Assembly (NCBI RefSeq): GCF_018256155.1
Contig: NZ_JAERLY010000006.1
Location: 114,282-178,281, forward strand
Length of the DNA stretch: 64,000 bases
Direction: 5' to 3'
From: Gluconobacter sp. Dm-62
Lineage (GTDB): Bacteria > Pseudomonadota > Alphaproteobacteria > Acetobacterales > Acetobacteraceae
Shown here: in pieces, positions 44,636 through 54,192 of the stretch
Position numbering within the stretch: the first letter of the stretch is position 1
Layout: each line of letters begins with the position of its first letter
Position numbers and translations under genes: made by a program
The notes under the pieces: generated by a model
Told to the model about the DNA's origin: nothing
The model's database searches: none
Seen by the model: the letters and a program-made list of their open reading frames with translations, nothing else

Positions 44636-45607
44636 ATGCCCTTTTCTTTGCAGAACATTAACAGCAGCATCACTCTGGCCTGCATTCCAGCGATTATCCT
44701 GTGCAATCTCCTGATCCTGCTCATGATCCGCGCCGGTATTCTGGACCACCCCGTCGCCCGCAGCTCCCATACGCGCCCGACTCCTAAAGGCGGCGGCATT
44801 GGCATCGTCGGGGCCTTCGTCCTGTGCGTTCTGCCCGCATTATATGAAGCCCATGCGTTGCTGCGGACAGCGCCGGCCATCACCGGGCTACTTGCCGGCA
44901 TGATCCTGCTGGGGGCCGTTTCATGGCTCGATGACATGCGCCCCTTCCCGGCCCGCTACAAACTTGCGGCCCAGTTCCTTGCTGCGATGATCGCTGCCGC
45001 CGGAACAGGAGCACCGCTTTACGACCTGATCCCATTCGTTCTCGCGGCTGTTTTCATTACCAATGCCCTGAACTTCATCGACGGTATCAACGGCCTCGCC
45101 TCAGGCGTAATGGCTCTCTCCGCCCTGTTTCTGGCCAGCGCGGGCATCATGCCCGTTGCATTCGTGCTGCTCGCCATCTGCCTGCTGAGCTTTCTGCCCT
45201 ATAATTTTCCAAAAGCGCGGATTTTCATGGGAGATGTCGGCAGTCAGCCGATTGGGCTCGCCATCGCCTGGGGCGGCATGACAGGCTTCAGTAAGGGCGC
45301 AGGCGTGCTCGTCATTGCCCTGCTCTCGGGGGTATTGTGGGATGTGACGTTCACGCTCCTGCGTCGCGCACGTGCCGGTGACAGGCTCGCACAAGCACAT
45401 CGCGGCCATCTCTATCAGCTGGCTGTCCGCTCGGGACTACCCGTTCCGTTTGTCACATCTCTCTATTGGGTATTTGCCCTCTGGGGCGCTGCGGCGTTCG
45501 CCACAGGTCAGATCATCACAACCGTGCTGATGATCCTCCTGCCACAGCTTCTGTGGACAGGGTATGTCTGCACACGGGCCAGAACCCGCGTGCAGGACCG
45601 CTGGTAA
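44636..45607 (+). CDS. Undecaprenyl-phosphate sugar-1-phosphate transferase (WecA/WbpL/MraY family)
   Basis: Polytopic inner-membrane protein of 323 aa that starts a lipid-linked glycan. HTRPTPKGGGIGIV near residue 45, WLDDMRPFPARYKL (DDxx metal motif), NALNFIDGINGLASG and FMGDVGSQPIGLAIA are the family's cytosolic-loop signatures; a later basic loop with AQAHRGHLYQL replaces the HxHH motif of MraY. Divergent from the WbpM-like gene with starts 45 bases apart, an arrangement that joins dehydratase and initiating transferase. It ends 12 bases from the convergent MarR gene. Confidence 0.9.
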   Translation: MPFSLQNINSSITLACIPAIILCNLLILLMIRAGILDHPVARSSHTRPTPKGGGIGIVGAFVLCVLPALYEAHALLRTAPAITGLLAGMILLGAVSWLDDMRPFPARYKLAAQFLAAMIAAAGTGAPLYDLIPFVLAAVFITNALNFIDGINGLASGVMALSALFLASAGIMPVAFVLLAICLLSFLPYNFPKARIFMGDVGSQPIGLAIAWGGMTGFSKGAGVLVIALLSGVLWDVTFTLLRRARAGDRLAQAHRGHLYQLAVRSGLPVPFVTSLYWVFALWGAAAFATGQIITTVLMILLPQLLWTGYVCTRARTRVQDRW

Positions 45608-45619
45608 TCAGCGGAATAC

Positions 45620-46021
45620 TCAGCCGGCGCGGCGGCTGCTCAGACGCTCGACAGAAGCCGAAGCGCGTTCCGTTCGCGTGGAGCGCGTGCCGGAAGCTTC
45701 TGCCATAACGCCGCGCATTTCACGCAGGAAGGTCGAACCCTTCAGCGTGCGCTGCACCAGAACGGAACGACGATCCAGCGGATCGACCTTGCGACGGGCC
45801 AGGTCAAGTTCACCCAGACGGTCAAGGGCGCGCGTGATGGCCGGCTTGGAAACCTTGAGCTCCAGAGCCAGGCCGCGAACCGTGTGAGCCCCGTCCCGCA
45901 GATAGCAGGTCAGGAAAACGGCAAGCTGACGGGCGGAAAGGTCGGGTCCGTCACGACGGACCATGGAAACGATGGTGTCGCACAGAAGGTTGAGCATCTG
46001 ATCATTGGTAGCCTGGGGCAT
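45620..46021 (-). CDS. MarR-family transcriptional regulator
   Basis: 133 aa winged-helix repressor/activator. The helix-turn-helix VRGLALELKVSKPAITRALDRLGELDLARRKVDPLDRRSVLVQRT is clear, with the DxRS wing motif. N-terminal dimerisation helices precede it. Start at 46021 has AGGAG 7 bases upstream; sequence farther upstream in the frame is not family-like. The C-terminus is Ser/Arg-rich. It is encoded alone; candidate sites in its upstream region are noted separately. Confidence 0.9.
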   Translation of the reverse strand: MPQATNDQMLNLLCDTIVSMVRRDGPDLSARQLAVFLTCYLRDGAHTVRGLALELKVSKPAITRALDRLGELDLARRKVDPLDRRSVLVQRTLKGSTFLREMRGVMAEASGTRSTRTERASASVERLSSRRAG

Positions 46022-46323
46022 GATCTCTCTCCTAAGCAGTCCGTCCCTCACCTGTTGTCCGATCCCATAACAGGAGCCGACAGGATGAGGGTCGACGTGA
46101 AATTGTTTCTGCCTCTCCATCTCGGAAGAGACCGTGGTGGCACTCAGATGGTGATTCGAAACGCATACGCAAGCATATGGGTTCCAAAACAATCCAGTAG
46201 ACGATGACTCTGCATCGAAACGATAAAGGGCATATGCCTCATTAAAGCGCGTTTGACACCCTAATCTTTCAGCACTCCGTCGCTCGGCCGCACTGTTCGC
46301 AGAGTGAAACGCTTTATGGAAGA
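46022..46323. promoter_or_regulatory. Leader region of the MarR gene with two CATATG-centred sites
   Basis: The 302 bases between the MarR start and the aminopeptidase stop contain GGCATATGCC (46229-46238, perfect 10-bp palindrome) and a second GCATATGG (46173-46180). MarR proteins bind short AT-centred palindromes and are often autoregulated, so these are operator candidates. No gene is seen; there is no clear terminator for the minus-strand aminopeptidase upstream side. Confidence 0.35.
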
Positions 46324-47715
46324 TCAGGAATTATTGTGAATTCGTGACAATGTTTCCAGAATTGCCCGCAGACCCAACACTTCTCCGCCCTCGGGACGCC
46401 CCGAAATGCCACCATCATTCCACGCGTAAGTGTCGATATGCGCCCATTTTTGGCCATCCGGAACGAATTTCTGAAGATAAAGCGCTGCCGTAATCGCGCC
46501 CGCCATAGGTTTGGACGTCACATTCCCGAAGTCAGCCACTTTACTATCCAGCCATGCATTATAGCCATGCCAGAGCGGCATTCTCCACATTACATCGGCC
46601 GTCGATTTTCCCGATTCGAGAATGAGAGAGGCCAGTTCATCGTCGTTACTGAATAATGCCGGCACATCCGGACCGAGTGCCACACGTGCAGCACCCGTCA
46701 GGGTTGCAGCGTCCAGAATGACATCGGGGTGACTTTCCGATGCTTCCGTTATGAGATCACACAACACCAGACGCCCTTCCGCATCCGTATTGCCAATCTC
46801 GACCGTCTTGCCGCTCCGCGTCCGCAACACATCCCCCGGCCGCATGGCATGACCCGACACACTGTTCTCGACACAGCCCAGACGCAGCTCCAGATCCACA
46901 TCCAGCCCTACATCGATCGCCGCACACATGACGGCCAGCATCAGCGCCGCCCCGCCCATGTCCTTTTTCATGCGCAACATCCCCGCCGCGCCCTTGAGAT
47001 CGTATCCCCCCGTATCGAAACAGACGCCCTTGCCCACCAGAGAAATCCTTGGTGCGCCCTCATGGGCCTTCCACCGCGCCACTACCACGACCGGCTTGCG
47101 CTCCGAGCCCTCGCCCACATCCGCCAGACACGGATACGCACTCCGCAGATCATCCCCGTCGACGAGACTGACACTCGCCCCGCGATGCGCCAGCGCCTGA
47201 CCCGCCATATCTGCCAGTTCACGCGGCCCTAGCAGATTGGCAGGCATGTTGATCAGATCACGCCCGAACCACACCGCCTTGGACAGCGCAATAAGCCGCT
47301 TTGCCTCATCGGGCACAACCATCCGCGTCGTGACAGCTTTGGCGTCCCCAAGGCTGAACCGATACGCCCCCATGCAGAACCCAAGCAGCGCGCTCTCAAC
47401 CGCCCCGTCTTCAAGCCCGTGGAGAACCGCTCTCCAGTCCCCTTCCGGAAGCGCTGTTCCCAGCTTCCCGAAAGCCACCGGATCATCCGCGCGCGCAGAC
47501 GCCACACACAGAATCGCCGCCCCGACGCCCCCGTCACCCGGCAGCAGCGTGAAGGCCCCGTCTTTTGCGGAAAATCCCTGCCCCTGAAGAAACGCCGCGT
47601 GCGCTCCCAGAAGGCCTGAGACAGCCGCACTGTCCTCACAGGCCACCAGATGAACCAGACGCGCCGAAGGCGCTTCGGCGGAGGTTACGAAGGGAAGCTG
47701 GGGATGCGAATTCAT
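46324..47715 (-). CDS. Leucyl aminopeptidase family (M17) protein
   Basis: 463 aa, cytosolic dizinc/dimanganese exopeptidase. Catalytic C-domain blocks: RDLINMPANLLGP, ISLVGKGVCFDTGGYDLKGAAGMLRMKKDMGGA (metal-binding Lys/Asp and catalytic Lys), then VEIGNTDAEGRLVLCD (NTDAEGRL signature with Asp/Glu ligands and catalytic Arg). The N-domain is poorly conserved. The ATG at 47715 (MNSHPQLPFV) has GAGGA upstream. Divergent from the helicase gene, 59 bases apart. Confidence 0.92.
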   Translation of the reverse strand: MNSHPQLPFVTSAEAPSARLVHLVACEDSAAVSGLLGAHAAFLQGQGFSAKDGAFTLLPGDGGVGAAILCVASARADDPVAFGKLGTALPEGDWRAVLHGLEDGAVESALLGFCMGAYRFSLGDAKAVTTRMVVPDEAKRLIALSKAVWFGRDLINMPANLLGPRELADMAGQALAHRGASVSLVDGDDLRSAYPCLADVGEGSERKPVVVVARWKAHEGAPRISLVGKGVCFDTGGYDLKGAAGMLRMKKDMGGAALMLAVMCAAIDVGLDVDLELRLGCVENSVSGHAMRPGDVLRTRSGKTVEIGNTDAEGRLVLCDLITEASESHPDVILDAATLTGAARVALGPDVPALFSNDDELASLILESGKSTADVMWRMPLWHGYNAWLDSKVADFGNVTSKPMAGAITAALYLQKFVPDGQKWAHIDTYAWNDGGISGRPEGGEVLGLRAILETLSRIHNNS

Positions 47716-47774
47716 GAGACTTTCTTCCTCAAAGACCTGCCCCACCCCAGAAAGATCATCCGGGAAGGCTTCAG

Positions 47775-50372
47775 ATGCTTGCTTTTGCCCCGCAGGCACC
47801 CGACCATTCAGACATGAAGGGTGCATTCCACGGAACCTCGTCCAGTTACCATACCATGCCAGCCAGCATCCGTGCTGCCCTTGGCCCCACCAATACCGGC
47901 AAGACCCATTATGCCCTGACACGCATGATGGCCCATGCGTCCGGCATCATCGGCTTTCCCCTGCGCCTTCTGGCCCGGGAAAACTACGAGCGCCTCGTGA
48001 AAATCAAGGGCGAGCGTCACGTCGCCCTCATCACGGGAGAGGAAAAAATCGTACCCCCCGGCGCGCGCTGGTTCTCCTGCACCGTCGAAGCCATGCCGCT
48101 GGACCGCAAGGCCGAGTTCGTCGCCATCGACGAAATCCAGCTTGCCTCCGATCCCGATCGCGGACACGTCTTCACGGACCGTCTGCTCTACGCACGCGGC
48201 ACCGTCGAGACTCTGTTCCTCGGCGCAGAGACCATCCGCCCGCTGCTTCAGAAACTCGTGCCCGGCATCGAAATCGACATCCGCACCCGTCTCTCCAGCC
48301 TCGCCAGCACCGGACACACGAAACTCTCCCGCCTGCCGCCACGCTCCGCCATCGTCGCCTTCTCCATGAGCGAGGTTTACGCGCTGGCCGAAGTCATCCG
48401 CAGACGCCGGGGCGGCTGTGCGGTCATCATGGGCCAGCTCAGCCCCCGTACCCGCAACGCCCAGGTTGAGCTCTACCAGAACCGCGAAGTCGATTACCTC
48501 GTCGCGACCGACGCCATCGGCATGGGCCTGAACATGGACGTCGATCACGTCGCCCTGGCCCAGCTCAGCAAGTTTGACGGCACCGTCCCCCGCCCGCTGT
48601 TCCCGCAGGAAATCGCCCAGATCGCCGGACGCGCCGGACGCGGCATGAAAGACGGCACCTTCGGCACCACGGCCGACTGCCCGCCCATGTCCAGCGCCCT
48701 CGTCGAAGCCGTCGAGCAGCACCGCTTCGACCCGATCCAACGCCTCTACTGGCGCAATCACGAACTCGACTTCACAAATCCGGCCAACCTGCTCAAAAGC
48801 CTGACGCGCCCGCCCCCGCTGCGTGGCCTCACCGCAGGCCGCGTCGCCTCCGACGTCACCACGCTCGAATCCCTGATGCTGGATCCGGACATCCGCGAGA
48901 TCGCACGAGGCAAACGCGCCACGACGCTGCTCTGGGACGTCTGCCAGATCCCCGATTTCCGCAAACTCGGCGATGACAGCCATACCCGACTCTGCGCGCG
49001 CCTCTATACCCATCTGGTCAAGGAAGGCTCCGTTCCCGCCAACTGGATGGAAGGGCATATCCGTGGCCTCGCAAAAACCGAAGGCGATATCGACACCCTC
49101 ATGCACCGCCTGACCGGTGTGCGCGTCTGCTCCTATGTCGCCGCCCGCACCGAATGGAGCCGCCATTCCGCGATGTGGCAGGAACGCGCCCGCGAGGTTG
49201 AAGACCAGCTTTCCGACGCGCTCCACGAACGCCTCACCGCCCGTTTCGTGGACCGCCGCGCCACAACCCTCCTGCGCCGCCTCGACAGCGACGGCGACCG
49301 CATCCTGCTCTCGGCGGTGAAACCCGACGGTGAAGTCCTCGTCGAAGGACACAGCATCGGGCGCATCCGGGGCTTCACACTGGAAACCGACGTCGCCTCC
49401 GGACCAGACCGTCAGATGATCCTGCGCGCCGGCCGCAAAGCCCTCATTCACGAAATCCCCCGCCGCATCCGCCTTCTGCAGGACGCCCCCGACACTGCTC
49501 TCAGACTGGATGTCACGAACGGCGAAATCTTCTGGGAAGATACCCGTCTCGGCCGCCTCACCGCAGGCCCGTCCCTGCTTCGTCCCGCCATCCAGCTTTT
49601 CCCGGCCGAGTTCACCCACACGGTCCAGAAAACCCATGTCGAAACCCGCCTGCTGAGCTTCGTGGCCCATCTGATCCAGACAGACCTCAAACCCCTCTAC
49701 CGCAGTCAGACACTCGCCGAGCGCGAACCCCAGCTCCGGGCCATTCTGCACCGTCTGATGGAAGACGGCGGTATCACCGAAACCCTACCCGAAGACCACG
49801 CGCTCCCACCCGCGCTCAGAAACCGACTGCGCAAAGGCGGCGTCGAGGTCGGACGTTTCTCAATTTACTGCCCCGCCCTCTTCCGCAACCGTCCGCTCGT
49901 GCTTCTGGGCCTCCTGCACGCCCTGCACAACAAAACTCCACTGCGCCCAACCGCACCCGGCCGCGTCTCCCTGCCCTGGATCGACATTCACGGGCAATTC
50001 GGCTGGATCCGGGCCGCGGACACCGGCCTGCGCCTCGACATCGCAGAGCGCTGTATCGCGGATATGCATCACCTCGTACTCCGTCGCGATCATGCTGCCC
50101 CGATGGATCTGGCCTCAAGACTGGGCGTGAAAGCCGAGACGCTCCCTGCCGTCCTCAAGGGCCTCGGCATCGCGCATCAGCCAGCCGAGACACCGTCCGC
50201 CGCCTATGCAGGACCACCGCGCCCTCTCATGATCCTGAACGATCGCAAGACACGGGCTTCACGCCGGCGTAGAGCTGTGCCCCATCAGGCGCCTCCCAAA
50301 CGCCCGCTCCCTCCACGAACCGACAGCCCCTTCGCAGCGCTCGCAGCTTTGAGAGAGAAAATCCGTTCATGA
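47775..50372 (+). CDS. Suv3-like superfamily 2 RNA/DNA helicase
   Basis: 865 aa. Walker A in AALGPTNTGKTHYALTRM, motif II AIDEIQLASDPDRGH (DEIQ), motif III-like FLGAETIRPLL, motif V VATDAIGMGLNMDVDHVAL and motif VI QIAGRAGRGMKDG place it with mitochondrial Suv3-type helicases, common in alphaproteobacteria. The C-terminal about 300 residues are unassigned and end in an Arg/Pro-rich tail. A role in RNA turnover is inferred from Suv3. The stop overlaps the S4-domain gene by 4 bases. An ATG at 47814 is an alternative start. Confidence 0.9.
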   Translation: MLAFAPQAPDHSDMKGAFHGTSSSYHTMPASIRAALGPTNTGKTHYALTRMMAHASGIIGFPLRLLARENYERLVKIKGERHVALITGEEKIVPPGARWFSCTVEAMPLDRKAEFVAIDEIQLASDPDRGHVFTDRLLYARGTVETLFLGAETIRPLLQKLVPGIEIDIRTRLSSLASTGHTKLSRLPPRSAIVAFSMSEVYALAEVIRRRRGGCAVIMGQLSPRTRNAQVELYQNREVDYLVATDAIGMGLNMDVDHVALAQLSKFDGTVPRPLFPQEIAQIAGRAGRGMKDGTFGTTADCPPMSSALVEAVEQHRFDPIQRLYWRNHELDFTNPANLLKSLTRPPPLRGLTAGRVASDVTTLESLMLDPDIREIARGKRATTLLWDVCQIPDFRKLGDDSHTRLCARLYTHLVKEGSVPANWMEGHIRGLAKTEGDIDTLMHRLTGVRVCSYVAARTEWSRHSAMWQERAREVEDQLSDALHERLTARFVDRRATTLLRRLDSDGDRILLSAVKPDGEVLVEGHSIGRIRGFTLETDVASGPDRQMILRAGRKALIHEIPRRIRLLQDAPDTALRLDVTNGEIFWEDTRLGRLTAGPSLLRPAIQLFPAEFTHTVQKTHVETRLLSFVAHLIQTDLKPLYRSQTLAEREPQLRAILHRLMEDGGITETLPEDHALPPALRNRLRKGGVEVGRFSIYCPALFRNRPLVLLGLLHALHNKTPLRPTAPGRVSLPWIDIHGQFGWIRAADTGLRLDIAERCIADMHHLVLRRDHAAPMDLASRLGVKAETLPAVLKGLGIAHQPAETPSAAYAGPPRPLMILNDRKTRASRRRRAVPHQAPPKRPLPPRTDSPFAALAALREKIRS

Positions 50373-50647
50373 GCGAAGACTACCAGCGACTGGACCAGTG
50401 GCTGTATTATGCCCGCATCGCCAAGACGCGCCCGCTCTGCGCAACGCTCGTCAGCAAGGGCCGCATCCGCATCAACAGACAGCCCACCAGCAAGCCACAC
50501 GCCAAACTTCACGTCGGCGACATATTGACTTTTCCGGCGGTTTCTGGCGGAGAAGTGCGCGTGTGGCGCGTTTTGGATCTTGGTGAACGCCGCGGTCCGG
50601 CAAAAGAAGCCGCACTTCTATATGAAGCCATCAAAGAAGACGGCTGA
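50369..50647 (+). CDS. S4-domain RNA-binding protein (Hsp15-like)
   Basis: 92 aa, almost entirely an S4 fold: QRLDQWLYYARIAKTRPLCATLVSKGRIRINRQPTSKPHAKLHVGDILTF, followed by VRVWRVLDLGERRGPAKEAALLYE, as in heat-shock protein 15 (HslR), which rescues stalled 50S subunits. Coupled to the helicase by a 4-base overlap, which suggests a joint RNA/ribosome role. Confidence 0.9.
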   Translation: MSEDYQRLDQWLYYARIAKTRPLCATLVSKGRIRINRQPTSKPHAKLHVGDILTFPAVSGGEVRVWRVLDLGERRGPAKEAALLYEAIKEDG

Positions 50648-50739
50648 CGATGCTTGCGTCTGACGCCAAACCTTCGCATATCATCCCGCTCGGATGAAAC
50701 CGGCCGGATGCCGGACCAGCAAGACGATCGGAGACGTCA

Positions 50740-51072
50740 ATGACCTATGTGGTCACCGAAAACTGCATTCTCTGCAAGTTCACGGATTGCGTGGAAGTCT
50801 GCCCCGTAGACTGCTTCTACGCCGGTGAGAATTTCCTTGTCATCAATCCTGACGAGTGCATCGACTGCGGCGTATGTGAGCCGGAATGCCCGGCAGAGGC
50901 CATCGTCCCGGACAGCGACAATCGCGCTGCGCCATGGATCGAAGTCAACGCGAAATATTCCACGCAGTGGCCGAACATGACCCGCAAGATCGACGCCATG
51001 CCTGACGCGGAAGAGTGGAAAGACAAACCTGACAAAGCTGGCATGCTGTCCGAAGCTCCTCACAAGAACTGA
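50740..51072 (+). CDS. fdxA: Ferredoxin, 7Fe-8S/4Fe-4S type (FdxA)
   Basis: 110 aa electron carrier. [27 protein letters not shown] and the second cluster [15 protein letters not shown] match FdxA (ferredoxin II), with cysteines arranged for one 3Fe-4S and one 4Fe-4S centre. GGAG lies 7 bases upstream of the ATG. It follows the helicase-S4 pair by 92 bases, a conserved order; the carD-like gene often found next is missing here. A terminator follows. Confidence 0.93.
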   Translation: MTYVVTENCILCKFTDCVEVCPVDCFYAGENFLVINPDECIDCGVCEPECPAEAIVPDSDNRAAPWIEVNAKYSTQWPNMTRKIDAMPDAEEWKDKPDKAGMLSEAPHKN

Positions 51073-51095
51073 ATTTACTTTCAGCCACGACATGC

Positions 51096-51129
51096 CTCAC
51101 CCGGTCTCTCACGAGACTGGGTTTTTTTG
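51096..51129 (+). terminator. Terminator of fdxA
   Basis: CACCCGGTCTC pairs with GAGACTGGGT (one G-T pair) over a TCAC loop and is followed by a seven-T run on the plus strand. Confidence 0.9.
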
Positions 51130-51167
51130 TGCCCACTGGCCGGATCTATTTCTGCGTTCAGTAAGAC

Positions 51168-51203
51168 AAAAAAGGGCTGACAGGATTTCTCCTGTCAGCC
51201 CTT
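51168..51203 (-). terminator. Terminator of the cyo operon
   Basis: AAGGGCTGACAGGA (51172-51185) and TCCTGTCAGCCCTT (51190-51203) form a perfect 14-bp stem over TTTC; on the minus strand it is followed by a T-run. It lies 23 bases past cyoD. Confidence 0.95.
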
Positions 51204-51225
51204 CCCTCAGGTCTCGGAAGAAACC

Positions 51226-51561
51226 TTAGCGGGACATCATGTTGATGGCAGTGTCATGCATGATGAAGATCGTACCGCCGATAATGACGATCACCGATAC
51301 CGCAGCAAAGATGAAGCACATCAGATTCCAGCTCTGCTCGGTGCTGGTGTTCATATGGAGGAAGAACACCAGGTGGACGACGATCTGCACGACGGCAAGA
51401 ACCGTCAGTGCGGCAAGCGCCATCCCCGGAGACAGGGCGTGGGTCATGACAGCGGCAAAGGATGCCACCGTCAGAACCACGGCCAGAACGAAGCCGATCA
51501 GATAGGACGGATAAGAGCCGTGGCTGTCACCCGTCATCGTGGTGGTAGGAGCCTGGGTCAT
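51226..51561 (-). CDS. cyoD: Cytochrome bo3 ubiquinol oxidase subunit IV
   Basis: 111 aa, three membrane helices (YLIGFVLAVVLTVASFAAVM, MALAALTVLAVVQIVVHLVFFLHM, MCFIFAAVSVIVIIGGTIFIMH). The second carries the HLVFFLHM motif typical of CyoD/COX4 subunits. It assists assembly of the CuB-containing core. Start overlaps the cyoC stop by one base (TAATG). Last gene of cyoABCD; no cyoE (haem O synthase) follows. Confidence 0.95.
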   Translation of the reverse strand: MTQAPTTTMTGDSHGSYPSYLIGFVLAVVLTVASFAAVMTHALSPGMALAALTVLAVVQIVVHLVFFLHMNTSTEQSWNLMCFIFAAVSVIVIIGGTIFIMHDTAINMMSR

Positions 51562-52178
51562 TACATCACTCCTGCGAGATAGACGAACGAGAAGACACAG
51601 ATCCAGACGATGTCAAGAAAGTGCCAGAACAGGCTGAGGCAGGCCAGCTTGTTCATCATACGCTCGGACAGATCCTGCGGACCCATCATCTGCACCATCA
51701 GAACGACCATCCAGATCAGGCCGCAGGTAACGTGCAGACCGTGCGTTCCAACCAGCGTGAAGAACGCGGAGAGGAATGCAGAGCGGTCAGGGCCATTGCC
51801 TTCTGCGATCATGGAGCTGAATTCGTTCAGCTCGAGACCGACGAAGGATGCACCCAGAACGAACGTAACGGCCAGCCACAGAAGGACCATCGTCTTGTTC
51901 TTTGCCAGCGCGTTCAGCGAGGCAAAGCCGTACGTGATGGACGAGAACAGCAGGATAGCCGTCTCGATCCCCACGTTCGTCAGGTCGAACAGTTCCTTGC
52001 CCGACGGGCCACCGGCATACTGGTTCCGGAGGACCGCGAAGGCAGCGAAGATCGACCCGAACAGGACACAGTCCGTCATCAGGTAGAGCCAGAAGCCGAA
52101 CACGTTGGGGGACTCGTGGTGTTCCCCGTGGTGGTCGTCAGCGTGTGCCAGAGGCGACATTGTTGCTTCGTGAGCCAT
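51561..52178 (-). CDS. cyoC: Cytochrome bo3 ubiquinol oxidase subunit III
   Basis: 205 aa with five membrane helices, the CyoC (COX3-like) topology. NVFGFWLYLMTDCVLFGSIFAAFAVLRNQYAGGPSG, LFSSITYGFASLNAL, GLELNEFSSMIAEGNGPDRSAFLSAFFTLVGTHGLHVTCGLIW and FWHFLDIVWICVFSFVYL are family blocks. The N-terminal tail is His-rich (HADDHHGEHHESP). 18 bases after cyoB. Confidence 0.97.
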   Translation of the reverse strand: MAHEATMSPLAHADDHHGEHHESPNVFGFWLYLMTDCVLFGSIFAAFAVLRNQYAGGPSGKELFDLTNVGIETAILLFSSITYGFASLNALAKNKTMVLLWLAVTFVLGASFVGLELNEFSSMIAEGNGPDRSAFLSAFFTLVGTHGLHVTCGLIWMVVLMVQMMGPQDLSERMMNKLACLSLFWHFLDIVWICVFSFVYLAGVM

Positions 52179-52196
52179 AAGTCTTATGCGCCCCTC

Positions 52197-54185
52197 TTAC
52201 TCTGCTGCCTGCGCAGCAGCGATACGACGAGAATAGACTTCCTCGTTGTGCTCGATTTCGCTCACCGGGACATAGTAGTCGACGTCGCGGTTTGCGCTGC
52301 GCAGGATCATGGTTGCAACGATACCGATCAGGCCGATGGCAGCGAGCCACCAGATGTACCAGATCGAAGCGAAACCGAGGATGAAGCTGAACAGACCGAT
52401 GAAGACACCAGCGGATGTGTTCTTCGGCATGTGGATCGGAGCCAGCGGCTTGCCGTGAGCCTTCAGACCCAGCTGCTTCTCGGTGTGGAACGTGTCGAGA
52501 CCATGAATGTCAGGAATGACCGCGAAGTTATAAGCCGGCGGCGGAGAGGAAATGGACCACTCCAGCGTACGGCCGTTCCACGGATCACCCGTCAGATCAA
52601 GGTTCTCGGGCAGGTTACGGTCACGGATGGAAACGTAGAGCTGCGTAAGCTGACAGACGATACCGAGAGCGATAACGATTGCACCAACTTCAGCAACGAG
52701 CATCCACGGATACCAGTCGGGGTTGTCGTAGTGGTTCATACGACGCGTCATGCCTTCGAGGCCGAGGACATAAAGCGGAATGAAGGCCAGGTAGAAACCA
52801 ACGAACCAGCACCAGAAAGCGCGCTTGCCCCAGGCTTCGTTCAGCTTGAAACCGAAAGCCTTCGGGAACCAGAAACCCATGCCCGCGATGTAACCGAAAT
52901 ACACGCCGCCGATGATGACGTTGTGGAAGTGGGCAATCAGGAACAGGGAGTTATGCAGGATCCAGTCAGCAGCCGGCATGGCCATCATGACACCGGTCAT
53001 ACCACCGATGGAGAAGGTGATCATGAAGCCGAGCGTCCAGTGCATCGGAGCCGTGAATTCCACGCGGCCCTTATACATCGTGAACAGCCAGTTGAAGATC
53101 TTCACACCCGTCGGGACGGCGATGATCATCGTCATGATACCGAAGAAGGTATTGACGTTGGCACCGGCACCCATGGTGAAGAAGTGATGCACCCACACGA
53201 CGAAGGAGAGCACCATGATGGAGCAAGTGGCGTACACCATCGTTTTGTAGCCGAAGAGCGGCTTCTGGGAGAACGTTGCCGTGACCTCGGAGAAAACACC
53301 GAATGCCGGAATGACAAGGATGTAAACTTCCGGATGGCCCCAGGTCCAGATCATGCTGAGGTAAAGCATGACGTTGCCGCCGGCATCGTTCGTGAAGAAG
53401 TGCATGCCGAGGTAACGGTCAAGGCTGAGCAGAGCCAGCGTCACCGTCAGAACCGGGAAGGACACCATGATCAGAACGGTCGTGCAGAACGCAGTCCAGG
53501 TGAACACCGGCATCTGCATCCAGCCCATGCCAGGCGCACGCATTTTGACGATGGTCGTGAAGAAGTTCACGCCTGTCAGCAGCGTACCGACACCGGAGAT
53601 CTGAACGGCCCAGATATAGTAGTCAACGCCGACACCCGGGCTGAACTGCATCTCGGACAGAGGCGGGTAAACCAGCCAGCCGCACTGAGCGAACTCACCG
53701 ATGAACAGCGAGATGTTGATCAGCAGGGCTCCGACCAGCGTCATATAGAAGCTGAGCGAGTTCAGGAACGGGAACGCAACGTCGCGGGCACCGATCTGAA
53801 GGGGAACCACCAGGTTCATCAGGCCCGTCATGAACGCCATCGCCATGAAGAAGATCATGATGGTGCCGTGAGCGGAGAAGACCTGATCGTAATGGTGCGG
53901 CGGAAGGTAACCGGGGTTACCCTTGTAAGCCAGCGCAAGCTGGGTACGCATCATGATGGCGTCCGCGAAACCGCGGAACAGCATGACGATCGCCAGGATG
54001 ATGTACATTACGGCAAGACGCTTGTGGTCGACAGTCGTCAGCCAGTCACGCCAGAGATAGCCCCATTTGCCATAATAGGTGACAGCACCCAGTACGGCGA
54101 GACCGATAACAGCAACACCGAGGAATGTACCGACAAGAATCGGCACATCCAACGGTATGGCTGAAAAGGAGAGTTTTCCGAGCAT
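52197..54185 (-). CDS. cyoB: Cytochrome bo3 ubiquinol oxidase subunit I
   Basis: 662 aa, haem-copper oxidase catalytic subunit with about 15 helices. Haem b/haem o3 and CuB ligands are visible: [11 protein letters not shown] (low-spin haem His), [16 protein letters not shown] (CuB His covalently linked to Tyr in this family), [11 protein letters not shown] (two CuB His) and [14 protein letters not shown] (high- and low-spin haem His). Acts in the cytoplasmic membrane, oxidising ubiquinol and pumping protons. In acetic acid bacteria this is a main terminal oxidase. Seven bases after cyoA. Confidence 0.98.
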   Translation of the reverse strand: MLGKLSFSAIPLDVPILVGTFLGVAVIGLAVLGAVTYYGKWGYLWRDWLTTVDHKRLAVMYIILAIVMLFRGFADAIMMRTQLALAYKGNPGYLPPHHYDQVFSAHGTIMIFFMAMAFMTGLMNLVVPLQIGARDVAFPFLNSLSFYMTLVGALLINISLFIGEFAQCGWLVYPPLSEMQFSPGVGVDYYIWAVQISGVGTLLTGVNFFTTIVKMRAPGMGWMQMPVFTWTAFCTTVLIMVSFPVLTVTLALLSLDRYLGMHFFTNDAGGNVMLYLSMIWTWGHPEVYILVIPAFGVFSEVTATFSQKPLFGYKTMVYATCSIMVLSFVVWVHHFFTMGAGANVNTFFGIMTMIIAVPTGVKIFNWLFTMYKGRVEFTAPMHWTLGFMITFSIGGMTGVMMAMPAADWILHNSLFLIAHFHNVIIGGVYFGYIAGMGFWFPKAFGFKLNEAWGKRAFWCWFVGFYLAFIPLYVLGLEGMTRRMNHYDNPDWYPWMLVAEVGAIVIALGIVCQLTQLYVSIRDRNLPENLDLTGDPWNGRTLEWSISSPPPAYNFAVIPDIHGLDTFHTEKQLGLKAHGKPLAPIHMPKNTSAGVFIGLFSFILGFASIWYIWWLAAIGLIGIVATMILRSANRDVDYYVPVSEIEHNEEVYSRRIAAAQAAE

Positions 54186-54192
54186 CTGTCGG

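Noticed and set aside
47808..49751. Long minus-strand frame opposite the Suv3-like helicase
   Set aside because: Antisense shadow of a clear helicase gene; composition and lack of motifs argue against coding.
51621..54164. Very long open frame on the plus strand antisense to cyoB/cyoC
   Set aside because: It lies wholly over the well-supported cyoB and cyoC genes, has no family-like sequence and is His/Arg/Asp-rich as expected from reading GC-rich codons backwards.
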